Positions 1 through 5,339 of a stretch of DNA of 5,339 nt are shown here, one piece after another. The stretch covers positions 1-5,339 of the forward strand of contig MNUO01000089.1 in assembly GCA_001871015.1 (NCBI GenBank), given 5' to 3'. Source of the DNA: Candidatus Desantisbacteria bacterium CG1_02_38_46 (GTDB lineage: Bacteria; Desantisbacteria; UBA1551; UBA1559). The number at the start of each line of letters is the position of its first letter. Positions within the stretch are counted from its first letter, which is position 1. A program made the position numbers and the translations under genes. The notes under the pieces are model-generated. The model saw nothing but the letters and a program-made list of their open reading frames with translations. It ran no database searches and was not told the DNA's origin.

Positions 1-1059
1 CCATTTTGTTTAATAGATTACTACTACAAAAAGGGAATTCCTGCTCAATTTTTGACAATCATAGACGAATCTCATGTTACTATTCCACAAATTGGCGGGA
101 TGTATGAAGGAGACCGCTCCAGAAAGCAGACCCTTGTTGAGTATGGGTTCAGACTTCCATCCTGTCTTGATAACCGACCTTTAAAATGGAAAGAGTTTGA
201 AGATTTAATAGGACAGACTATTTTTGTCTCAGCAACTCCTGGACCCTACGAATTAAAAATGAGCAATCAAGTGGTTGAATTGATAATACGCCCCACATTT
301 CTTGTTGACCCGCCAATTTCAGTCAGGTCCACAAAAGCTCAAATTGATGATTTGATTGCAGAGATTAAAAAAAGAGTTGAAAAAAAACAAAGAGTGCTCG
401 TTACAACACTGACAAAGCGGATGGCTGAGGATTTAGCGGATTATTTGCAGGAACTTGGCATAAGAGTGAAATATTTACATTCTGAGGTTGAAACTCTTGA
501 GCGGGTGGAGGTATTGCGGGACTTGAGGTTAGGTGAGTTTGATTGTCTTGTCGGAATAAATCTTCTGCGCGAAGGATTGGACTTGCCTGAAGTTGCAATG
601 GTAGCCATCCTTGATGCTGATAAAGAGGGGTTCCTTCACAGTACCCGTTCCCTCATCCAGATAAGCGGACGCACAGCCAGAAATATTGATGGGGAAGTGA
701 TTATGTATGCGGACAGGATGACCTCAGCGATGAAAGAGGCAATAAAGGAAATGGAAAGAAGAAGAAACATCCAACTTGAGTATAACCAAAAGTACGGCAT
801 GGCTCCTGAGTCAATTTATAAGACACCGCAAGAAATTATGCAGGCAACAAAAGTTGCAGCATTTGTTAAAGACAAAGAAGTCAAATATGGAGAAAGTGGT
901 CGCCTCGACGGCGACCTGCCGTTGAGACAGTCGGAGCTATTGAGGTTTCTGAATAAAGAAATGGCGCGCTATGCAGCTAATCTTGATTTTGAAAAAGCAG
1001 CAAATATCAGGGATGAAATCCAAAAGAGGAGGAATAAATGGAAATTGAAAAAGCAATAG
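1..1059 (+). CDS. uvrB: UvrABC system protein B, C-terminal part (5' end outside window)
   Basis: UvrB is the damage-verifying helicase-like subunit of nucleotide excision repair. It is loaded on DNA by UvrA and recruits the nuclease UvrC. The frame is open from base 1, and 352 residues are visible of a family length near 660-670, so roughly the first 310 residues (Walker A, beta-hairpin) lie upstream. Visible residues 22-25 are the DESH box (Walker B), followed by the family signature [24 protein letters not shown] is at 77-85, the helicase C-terminal domain spans about 100-250 with [14 protein letters not shown], and motif VI is at 220-228. The C-terminal UVR (UvrC-binding) helical hairpin spans about 313-345 ([20 protein letters not shown]). 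Motif VI reads QISGRTARN rather than the usual QTIGRAARN, but both arginines are kept. The last 22 bases overlap the next gene. The assignment is essentially certain. Confidence 0.97.
   Translation, partial: PFCLIDYYYKKGIPAQFLTIIDESHVTIPQIGGMYEGDRSRKQTLVEYGFRLPSCLDNRPLKWKEFEDLIGQTIFVSATPGPYELKMSNQVVELIIRPTFLVDPPISVRSTKAQIDDLIAEIKKRVEKKQRVLVTTLTKRMAEDLADYLQELGIRVKYLHSEVETLERVEVLRDLRLGEFDCLVGINLLREGLDLPEVAMVAILDADKEGFLHSTRSLIQISGRTARNIDGEVIMYADRMTSAMKEAIKEMERRRNIQLEYNQKYGMAPESIYKTPQEIMQATKVAAFVKDKEVKYGESGRLDGDLPLRQSELLRFLNKEMARYAANLDFEKAANIRDEIQKRRNKWKLKKQ
898..916. repeat. GC-rich perfect inverted repeat inside uvrB linker
   Basis: GGTCGCC (898-904) and GGCGACC (910-916) are exact reverse complements around a 5-base loop, TCGAC. 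The element is strongly GC-rich compared with the surrounding gene. It encodes visible UvrB residues 300-306 (GRLDGDL), in the poorly conserved linker between the helicase domain and the C-terminal UVR motif, so an insertion there would be tolerated. It could be a small palindromic repeat that has landed in frame, or simply a chance mRNA hairpin. Confidence 0.55.
1027..1032 (+). promoter_or_regulatory. Shine-Dalgarno for the isomerase gene, inside uvrB
   Basis: A perfect AGGAGG lies 5 bases before the ATG at 1038 and fixes that start. It is inside the uvrB coding sequence, where it encodes part of the basic C-terminal tail. Ribosomes finishing uvrB therefore pass over the initiation site of the next gene. 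Confidence 0.85.
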
Positions 1060-1592
1060 AAATAATTCTGGATGAAGAGAGGAAAGTAATGGGTAGAGTT
1101 GATAAAAAAATTGTAGAAAAATTTATCAAAAAAATTCTTATAGCAAAAAGAATTTTTCTTGCAGGTGAAGGTCGCTCGGGTTTAATTGCCAAAACATTTG
1201 CAATGAGGTTGATGCAGCTTGGTTTTGAAACCTATGTGGCAGGGGAGACAATTACGCCTGGCATAGGAAGAGGTGATTTGCTGATTGCCTGTTCGGGTTC
1301 AGGAGAAACAGAAGTTACTTTTCATATGGCAGAAGTAGCAAGAAATTATGGTGCTAAAGTAGTAACTTTTACTGCTAACCGCAATTCAACAATTGTAAAT
1401 GTTTCTGACCTTGTGGTTGGAGTTCCTGTTCCATTTAAAGGAAAGTTCAAAAGGAATGGCTTGGAACAAATTGGTGGTTCTCTCTTTGAGCAGGGGCTTT
1501 TTCTTATGATGGAAGCAGTAGTTTTGATATTAATGAGGAGATTGAAAAAGAGTCCACATGAATTGTGGAAGAGACATACAAAGTTAGAATAG
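1038..1592 (+). CDS. hxlB: 6-phospho-3-hexuloisomerase (SIS domain, HxlB/PHI family)
   Basis: The predicted cytosolic enzyme interconverts D-arabino-hex-3-ulose 6-phosphate and fructose 6-phosphate. This is the second step of the ribulose monophosphate route for formaldehyde fixation or, run backwards, pentose phosphate supply. The 184 residues match the usual family length (about 180-190) and form one SIS domain. GEGRSG (43-48) is followed by [14 protein letters not shown], then [15 protein letters not shown] (69-83), then the phosphosugar-binding SGSGET (86-91). Further on are GGSLFEQ (146-152), with the conserved Glu, and the C-terminal WKRHTKLE, whose counterpart in known HxlB proteins is very similar. 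There is no CBS pair, which argues against KdsD/KpsF. The gene starts within uvrB (22-base overlap). No partner hexulose-phosphate synthase (hxlA) is visible, so the physiological direction is unknown. Another phosphosugar isomerase specificity remains possible. Confidence 0.88.
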   Translation: MEIEKAIEIILDEERKVMGRVDKKIVEKFIKKILIAKRIFLAGEGRSGLIAKTFAMRLMQLGFETYVAGETITPGIGRGDLLIACSGSGETEVTFHMAEVARNYGAKVVTFTANRNSTIVNVSDLVVGVPVPFKGKFKRNGLEQIGGSLFEQGLFLMMEAVVLILMRRLKKSPHELWKRHTKLE

Positions 1593-1627
1593 CAGGTGTC
1601 AGGTCTTGACAAATGACAAATGAAAAA
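1593..1627. repeat. Five degenerate 7-base tandem units after hxlB
   Basis: Directly after the hxlB stop the sequence falls into heptads: CAGGTGT, CAGGTCT, TGACAAA, TGACAAA and TGAAAAA. The first two differ at one position, the third and fourth are identical, and the fifth differs from them at one position. The tract occupies more than half of the 64-base gap before the radical SAM gene. It looks like a small intergenic tandem repeat. Confidence 0.55.
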
Positions 1628-1634
1628 ATAGAAA
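1606..1634 (+). promoter_or_regulatory. Possible weak sigma-70 promoter before the radical SAM gene
   Basis: A perfect -35 hexamer TTGACA (1606-1611) is followed, after 17 bases, by TAGAAA (1629-1634), which matches the -10 consensus at only four of six positions. Because TTGACA falls inside the heptad tract, it may be a by-product of the repeat. The downstream gene could equally be read through from uvrB-hxlB. Confidence 0.25.
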
Positions 1635-1653
1635 AGTAGGGAATGGTCCTATT
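1635..1653 (+). promoter_or_regulatory. Hairpin covering the only Shine-Dalgarno-like bases of the radical SAM gene
   Basis: AGTAGGG (1635-1641) can pair with TCCTATT (1647-1653) around the loop AATGG, giving seven pairs of which two are G-T wobbles. The AGGG in the left arm is the only purine-rich ribosome-binding candidate before the ATG at 1657, but it lies about 15 bases away. Folding would mask it. The structure is short and may have no role. Confidence 0.3.
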
Positions 1654-1656
1654 AAA

Positions 1657-2646
1657 ATGACAAAATTGCAGGAAATCGATAAAATCAAACTTGAGGAAAG
1701 GGTGAAGGAGGCATATTCGCTGCTTTCGCCCTGTCATCTCTGCCCGCGGAATTGCAAAGTTAACCGTCTTAAAGATAAAAGAGGGTATTGCAAAGCAGGT
1801 TTATTGCCAGAAATTGCGAGTTTTCATCCTCATTATGGAGAAGAACCGCCGATTTCAGGATGCATGGGTTCTGGCACAATTTTTTTCAGCCATTGTAGTC
1901 TTCGCTGTGTTTTTTGCCAGAACTATTCATTGAGCCAGATGGGAGAAGGAAGTGAAGTTTCAATTGAGGAACTTGCAAATATTATGCTGAAATTGCAAAA
2001 ATTGGGATGCCACAATATAAATTTTGTCACCCCTACCCATTATACAGCACAGATTCTTACTGCGCTTGTTATTGCAAAAGAAAAAGATTTAAAGATTCCC
2101 CTCGTATATAATTGCGGAGGATATGAATCTGTAGAAACTTTAAAAATTTTAGACGGAATTATTGACATCTATATGCCAGACTTCAAATACGGGGATAATG
2201 CCTCTGCAAAAAAATATTCATCAGCTCCAGACTATGTGGAAGTAGCAAAGTCAGCTCATAAAGAAATGCACAGACAGGTAGGTGATCTGGTGATTGAAAA
2301 TGGTGTGGCAGTGAAGGGGTTGCTTATTCGCCATTTAGTTATGCCAGATGTCCGAGCTTGCAGCGACAGAGTTTTTGAATTTATCGCAAAAGAACTCTCA
2401 CCAGATACAGCGGTTAACATTATGGCACAATATTATCCGACGCATCTGGCATATAAATACCCTGAGATAGACCGATTTCCTACGATTAACGAATATTCGC
2501 AAGCATTGCAAACGGCAAAAGATACAGGGCTCAACTATGGCTGGCGCCAGACCGTAAGTACCCTGGTCCGCGAGAAAAAACCAGAATGGAAAAACGGAAA
2601 AGCACCTGACAGCGACATTCTGACCCACGGGGTCGGAAAAGTTTAA
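1657..2646 (+). CDS. Radical SAM protein, PflX / pyruvate formate-lyase-activating-enzyme-like (COG1313)
   Basis: This is a predicted cytosolic iron-sulfur enzyme that cleaves S-adenosylmethionine to start radical chemistry; its substrate is unknown. The 329 residues fit full-length PflX-type proteins. An N-terminal cysteine cluster (C26, C29, C33, C45; CHLCPRNCKVNR..GYC) probably binds a metal or a second cluster. HYGEEPPISGCMGSGTIFFSHC leads into the radical SAM motif C80-x3-C84-x2-C87 (CSLRCVFCQNYSLSQ). Family blocks follow: VTPTHYT (124-130), YNCGGYES (151-158), YMPDFKYGD (172-180), IRHLVMPD (224-231) and NIMAQYYP (254-261). The ATG at 1657 is the first start after the in-frame stop at 1621. 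Its ribosome binding site is poor, so a GTG start at 1702 is a less likely alternative because it would still keep all motifs. The family is best described as activating-enzyme-like. No glycyl-radical enzyme lies next to it, so activation of pyruvate formate-lyase should not be assumed. Confidence 0.88.
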   Translation: MTKLQEIDKIKLEERVKEAYSLLSPCHLCPRNCKVNRLKDKRGYCKAGLLPEIASFHPHYGEEPPISGCMGSGTIFFSHCSLRCVFCQNYSLSQMGEGSEVSIEELANIMLKLQKLGCHNINFVTPTHYTAQILTALVIAKEKDLKIPLVYNCGGYESVETLKILDGIIDIYMPDFKYGDNASAKKYSSAPDYVEVAKSAHKEMHRQVGDLVIENGVAVKGLLIRHLVMPDVRACSDRVFEFIAKELSPDTAVNIMAQYYPTHLAYKYPEIDRFPTINEYSQALQTAKDTGLNYGWRQTVSTLVREKKPEWKNGKAPDSDILTHGVGKV

Positions 2647-2659
2647 AATTCCTTCCAAC

Positions 2660-2688
2660 TTGACTTTTTAATCAAAACATGATATAAT
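2660..2688 (+). promoter_or_regulatory. Strong sigma-70 promoter of the toxin-antitoxin operon
   Basis: TTGACT (2660-2665) is one base from the -35 consensus. After exactly 17 bases comes a perfect TATAAT (2683-2688), preceded by TG one base upstream (2680-2681), which is an extended -10. Transcription should begin near 2694-2696, leaving a leader of about 35 bases before the ATG at 2730. It is by far the best promoter in the window and lies in the 83-base gap after the radical SAM gene. Confidence 0.8.
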
Positions 2689-2698
2689 ATTGCTAAAA

Positions 2699-2716
2699 TT
2701 GGACAAATTTGACCAA
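2699..2716. promoter_or_regulatory. 18-base near-palindrome, candidate operator for the antitoxin
   Basis: TTGGACAAATTTGACCAA pairs with its own reverse complement at eight of nine positions; the single mismatch is A2703 against A2712. It begins a few bases after the predicted transcription start and ends before the Shine-Dalgarno. A dimeric DNA-binding protein there could block transcription. Known AbiEi antitoxins repress their own promoter by binding inverted repeats, so the winged-helix protein encoded downstream is the natural candidate ligand. No equally good second copy was seen, only TTGA-N8-TCAA at 2660-2675. Confidence 0.55.
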
Positions 2717-2718
2717 AA

Positions 2719-2723
2719 AAGGA
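2719..2723 (+). promoter_or_regulatory. Shine-Dalgarno deciding the toxin start
   Basis: AAGGA lies 6 bases before the ATG at 2730. A longer reading from the TTG at 2709 would begin inside the palindrome, lack a ribosome binding site and fall only about 14 bases after the predicted transcription start. ATG 2730 is therefore preferred. Confidence 0.65.
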
Positions 2724-2729
2724 AATGGA

Positions 2730-3530
2730 ATGTTGAACATTGATGAGCGAGCAGAGGAAGAAGGATTGTTGCGTAAGACCATTTTAAAGGAATTTTTGCA
2801 GGTATCAATTCTTGAAAACCTGTATAATCTTACTGAAAGTAATGCCATCACTTTCCAGGGTGGAACCTGTCTTAGACTGCTTTATGGGGGACCGAGATAC
2901 TCAGAGGATTTGGATTTTGTGGTCCCAGAGACACAGACCCTATCTCCTATTTTTGAAAGAGTCAATTTAGGTATAGAAAAATTAGGTCCCTTATTTGAAG
3001 GTAAAATCTGGATGAGAGTTCAGAAGGAAACCGATAGTTTGGTTCGCTGGAAGCTCTATTATGAACCAATGGAAAGCAAGGAAAATACTTCTGTAAGTAT
3101 TGAATTCGCTAAATATCCTGCTTATACTTCACAGTTGTTACCACTAAAGGTACCAAAGGGATATCCTGCTACTCCCTTAACTCTCGTGAAAGCAGAGACT
3201 GAGAGTGAAATTCTTGCAGATAAAATCAATGCAATTGCTACAAGGAGATATCTGAAAGGTCGGGACATTTTTGATATCTGGTTATTAAGAAATAAAGGTG
3301 TTGCAGTGGATGTTGATATGGTTGTAAAGAAATTTAAAGATTACTCTTCTCCTGTGGTAAATGTTGAAAAGCGAGTTTTGGAATTTAGTGAAGAATGGGT
3401 AAGGCAGGACCTTGAAAATTATCTTCCCATGATTTATCGTGAAAAACTTCATAAAGAAGGGTATAGAATTTTACTGGAATCTGCGAGAGAATTGGCATCT
3501 GATATTGATAGACAATTGAGGAGTAGATGA
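2730..3530 (+). CDS. Nucleotidyltransferase toxin, AbiEii/AbiGii family
   Basis: This is the predicted toxin of an AbiE-like (type IV) toxin-antitoxin or abortive-infection module. The family has a DNA-polymerase-beta-type nucleotidyltransferase fold; characterised members bind GTP or modify tRNA ends, but the target here is unknown. From ATG 2730 it has 266 residues, a normal family length. The catalytic block is FQGGTCLRLLYGGPRYSEDLDF (42-63): the GG-T/S motif followed by the acidic pair D60 and D62. SIEFAKY (123-129) may give a further acidic residue. The second hallmark is ADKINAIATRR (163-173) followed by GRDIFDIWLL (177-186), the K-A-R and RD-x2-D pattern of AbiEii proteins. All key residues are present, so the enzyme looks intact. 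Its stop overlaps the antitoxin start as ATGA. An in-frame TTG at 2709 would add seven residues. Confidence 0.88.
   Translation: MLNIDERAEEEGLLRKTILKEFLQVSILENLYNLTESNAITFQGGTCLRLLYGGPRYSEDLDFVVPETQTLSPIFERVNLGIEKLGPLFEGKIWMRVQKETDSLVRWKLYYEPMESKENTSVSIEFAKYPAYTSQLLPLKVPKGYPATPLTLVKAETESEILADKINAIATRRYLKGRDIFDIWLLRNKGVAVDVDMVVKKFKDYSSPVVNVEKRVLEFSEEWVRQDLENYLPMIYREKLHKEGYRILLESARELASDIDRQLRSR
3518..3523 (+). promoter_or_regulatory. Shine-Dalgarno of the antitoxin inside the toxin gene
   Basis: GAGGAG ends 3 bases before the ATG at 3527, closer than the usual 5-9 bases. Together with the ATGA stop-start overlap, this suggests termination-reinitiation, so antitoxin synthesis would depend on toxin translation. 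Confidence 0.6.
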
Positions 3531-4135
3531 AACATTATTTTACCTTTGACCAATGGGTGAATATTTTGCAGAAGACCGCAAGGGAACAAGAAGGTTTGTT
3601 ACCAATTGCTGCGTTGTCACGATTATCTGGTCTAAAGGGCTTTACATTGCGCAAAGCCCTTATGAGAGCAGAAGAAAAAGGTTTGGTAGATAGAGTAGGG
3701 TCCGGTCTATATCTTAACAGATTTGCGAGAGTGACGCTTGAAGAACTTGCAATGACGCTCGGTAAGCCCTGCTACATTTCTTTTGAGAGCGCACTATCTT
3801 ATCATGGTATTATCTCGCAGGAGCCACTCGTTCTAACCTGTGCAACCACAAGAAAACCACAGCGGAAACTAACACCGCTTGGTGAAATTGTCTTCAGGCA
3901 CATTAACACCAGGCGATTCAAGGGATACATCGAGAATAATGGAATCCTGATGGCAGAACCGGAAAAAGCATTTTTTGATTGGCTCTACTGGTTATGTAAA
4001 ACACAGGGAAGATTTCCCGACCTTGATGAAATTAATCGGGATGGATTGAAAAAAGAAAAAATTTCTTTCTGGTTGAAGAAATTTCCTAAAAGTATCCAAA
4101 AACTCCTTAAACAAAAGCATTTCAAAAAATTATGA
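3527..4135 (+). CDS. Winged-helix antitoxin, AbiEi family
   Basis: This predicted cytosolic DNA-binding protein should neutralise the AbiEii-type toxin encoded just upstream and repress the shared promoter. The 202 residues are a normal family length. The N-terminal winged helix-turn-helix spans about 8-66: LLPIAALSRLSGLKGFTLRKALMRAEEKGLVDRVGSGLYLN includes the recognition helix and the wing. The C-terminal domain carries the family signatures YISFESALSYHGII (83-96), TCATTRKPQRK (104-114), FRHINTRRFKGY (123-134) and AEPEKAFFDWLYW (143-155). The final third is rich in lysine. Its start is fixed by the four-base ATGA overlap. It is the second gene of the pair, whereas classical AbiE operons place the antitoxin first. 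No frameshift or missing segment is seen. The toxin/antitoxin roles come from the families and are not shown by the sequence itself. Confidence 0.85.
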   Translation: MKHYFTFDQWVNILQKTAREQEGLLPIAALSRLSGLKGFTLRKALMRAEEKGLVDRVGSGLYLNRFARVTLEELAMTLGKPCYISFESALSYHGIISQEPLVLTCATTRKPQRKLTPLGEIVFRHINTRRFKGYIENNGILMAEPEKAFFDWLYWLCKTQGRFPDLDEINRDGLKKEKISFWLKKFPKSIQKLLKQKHFKKL

Positions 4136-4148
4136 AAAAATATAATTA

Positions 4149-5339
4149 ATGGAAATGAAGAATTCTGAACAGAGATTTTTGATGCAGAAAAAAATTATCT
4201 CGTTTGGGATATTATTAATCATTTTCTTTTCTTCGATGGGGTTTGTATTCTGGCGGCTTATCAAGGATAATGATGACCTGGCAAGAATGATTTTTGTCCA
4301 GATAATTGCACTGATTTTATTTATGTTCTGGGTCAGTCGAATGAAATTAAGAAAGACATCTCTGAATCAGCCGATTTTATTTTATGCTGGAGCGAATCTA
4401 CTGGCATTGTTTGTAACTTCAAATATCTATGAAAGCCTTGCTGTTCTCTTGAGAATTCTTATATATCTCTTGATTTTTCTCCTTGTTGTCAATAATCTTC
4501 AAGAGAAAGATGTCCGCCGCGCATTTGTGACAGTTGTAATTATGGGATTTATTATTTCAGCCATAGGAGTGTTACAATACTTTGGAATGGACTGGTTCCG
4601 CTTTCTATATCCTGCTGCACCGACGAGCCGTGTGTTTTCAATACTGGGTAATCCTGATTTCTTAGGGGGATATCTCGCTTTAATTTTGCCTCTTGCACTT
4701 ATTCTGCTGCTGAATTGTGGGCTGAGGGAAAAAGCAGGAATATTTGGAGCCATTTCTTTCTTTGTTATTATGTTATGCTTATTCCTGACTGGTACGCGCA
4801 GCGCGCTGGTGGCATTTGGCGGTTCGTTTATATTTTTGAGTGTTCTTATATTGCTTCAGAAAGGGATGAAGAGGTTTAAGAGGAGATGGAGCTATATTCT
4901 GATTATCTCACTTGTTATATTTTTTGCTTTAGGATTTTCAGGGCGTGGAAGGATAAAAGATTTCTTCTTCAGGTTTTCCACTCTTTTGAATCCAGAGACA
5001 TTAAAAGCAGATGGCTCAGTGCAATACCGTCTGTCAGTCTGGCGCACGAGCATAGCCATGTTTAAAGACCATCCTGTTCTCGGTGTGGGCCCAGGTGTTT
5101 TCAAATTGCATTATCCCATCTATCAGGCTAATTTGCGCACATTCTCCCCAGGCATTCCGTTTTTTTCATCCCAGGAATCCCGTGTTCATAACGAATATCT
5201 GCAAACCCTTGCAGAAACCGGTATAATTGGAACTGCAGCGTTTTTGTGGCTTGCCATTTGTATATTTTATTCTGGTTTAAAATACTTATACCATACCAAA
5301 GAGCCGAAGCAGAAGAATATTATTATCGGACTATTGGCA
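4149..5339 (+). CDS. O-antigen ligase / polymerase family membrane protein (3' end outside window)
   Basis: This is a predicted inner-membrane glycosyl-transfer protein of the Wzy/WaaL (O-antigen ligase, PF04932-type) superfamily. Members polymerise or ligate undecaprenyl-linked glycans, or glycosylate proteins, on the outer face of the membrane. The frame runs open for 397 residues to the window end. Hydrophobic segments lie near 15-37, 46-62, 75-90, 97-115, 126-145, 172-189, 197-214, 219-237 and 249-265, and again at 355-377. Family landmarks are FSILGNPDFLGGYLAL (163-178), LTGTRSAL (213-220) with the conserved Arg, and then a large external loop (about 266-354). That loop carries YRLSVWRTSIAMFKDHPVLGVGPGVF (293-318) and HNEYLQTLAETGIIG (347-361), with the conserved His347. 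ATG 4149 is the first in-frame start after the stop at 4143, but no Shine-Dalgarno precedes it; ATGs at 4155 and 4182 are alternatives. Ligase, polymerase and protein glycosylase activities cannot be told apart from sequence. Confidence 0.87.
   Translation, partial: MEMKNSEQRFLMQKKIISFGILLIIFFSSMGFVFWRLIKDNDDLARMIFVQIIALILFMFWVSRMKLRKTSLNQPILFYAGANLLALFVTSNIYESLAVLLRILIYLLIFLLVVNNLQEKDVRRAFVTVVIMGFIISAIGVLQYFGMDWFRFLYPAAPTSRVFSILGNPDFLGGYLALILPLALILLLNCGLREKAGIFGAISFFVIMLCLFLTGTRSALVAFGGSFIFLSVLILLQKGMKRFKRRWSYILIISLVIFFALGFSGRGRIKDFFFRFSTLLNPETLKADGSVQYRLSVWRTSIAMFKDHPVLGVGPGVFKLHYPIYQANLRTFSPGIPFFSSQESRVHNEYLQTLAETGIIGTAAFLWLAICIFYSGLKYLYHTKEPKQKNIIIGLLA

Noticed and set aside
1038-1592. 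Arabinose-5-phosphate isomerase (KdsD/KpsF) as the identity of the SIS protein
   Set aside because: Those enzymes are usually longer, with a C-terminal CBS pair. This 184-residue protein ends in the HxlB-like WKRHTKLE and carries GSLFEQ.
1346-1612. Minus-strand open frame opposite the isomerase gene
   Set aside because: It has no recognisable protein features and lies antisense to a well-supported gene. The other minus-strand frames, at 401-598, 1007-1192, 1504-1737, 2398-2658, 4499-4753 and 4892-5104, are rejected for the same reason.
2637-2669. Possible rho-independent terminator after the radical SAM gene (AAGTT..AACTT followed by a short T run)
   Set aside because: The stem is only five AT-rich pairs with a 13-base loop, and the T run belongs to the promoter spacer. 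It is too weak to call.
2709-2729. TTG at 2709 as the toxin start
   Set aside because: It lies inside the palindrome, lacks a ribosome binding site and is very close to the predicted transcription start. ATG 2730 has AAGGA at good spacing.
4141-4146. TATAAT as a -10 box for the membrane-protein gene
   Set aside because: No credible -35 is present at 15-18 bases (best is TTTCAA), and the tract is generally AT-rich. It is kept only as a remark in the findings.
4132-4146. Tiny frame starting ATGAAAAAATATAAT right at the antitoxin stop
   Set aside because: It encodes five residues before a stop and has no supporting signal.

Overview
The window is a gene-dense, all-plus-strand stretch of a bacterial chromosome. 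It is moderately AT-rich by eye, with short or negative intergenic gaps and the standard bacterial code. It holds six protein genes, the first and last cut by the window edges, and no stretch over 100 bases without a gene. No RNA gene, insertion sequence or CRISPR array was seen. The organism cannot be named. UvrB and an O-antigen-ligase-type membrane protein show it is a bacterium. The unusual neighbourhood (uvrB, then a 6-phospho-3-hexuloisomerase, then a PflX-type radical SAM protein) fits an uncultured or candidate-phylum lineage better than a model group, but that is inference.

Region 1 (1-1592): the C-terminal half of uvrB (nucleotide excision repair) overlaps the start of a SIS-domain sugar-phosphate isomerase of the HxlB/PHI family by 22 bases. 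The isomerase's strong ribosome binding site lies inside uvrB, so the two are probably co-transcribed and translationally coupled. A GC-rich perfect hairpin sits in the variable linker of uvrB.

Region 2 (1593-2646): a 35-base tract with 7-base periodicity follows the isomerase stop. Next comes a full-length radical SAM protein of the PflX (COG1313) type, with an extra N-terminal cysteine cluster and no recognisable substrate protein beside it.

Region 3 (2647-4135): a near-consensus sigma-70 promoter (TTGACT, 17-base spacer, extended TATAAT box) is followed by an 18-base near-palindrome. It drives a two-gene AbiE-like toxin-antitoxin module: a nucleotidyltransferase toxin (AbiEii family) and then, overlapping by ATGA, a winged-helix antitoxin (AbiEi family). 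The order is toxin first, the reverse of the classical abiEi-abiEii operon. The palindrome is a good candidate for the autoregulatory operator.

Region 4 (4136-5339): 13 bases after the antitoxin stop begins a polytopic membrane protein of the O-antigen ligase/polymerase (Wzy/WaaL) superfamily, open to the window end. It probably marks the start of a cell-surface polysaccharide or glycosylation region. The toxin-antitoxin pair therefore sits as a self-contained cassette between housekeeping/metabolic genes and a surface-glycan gene.
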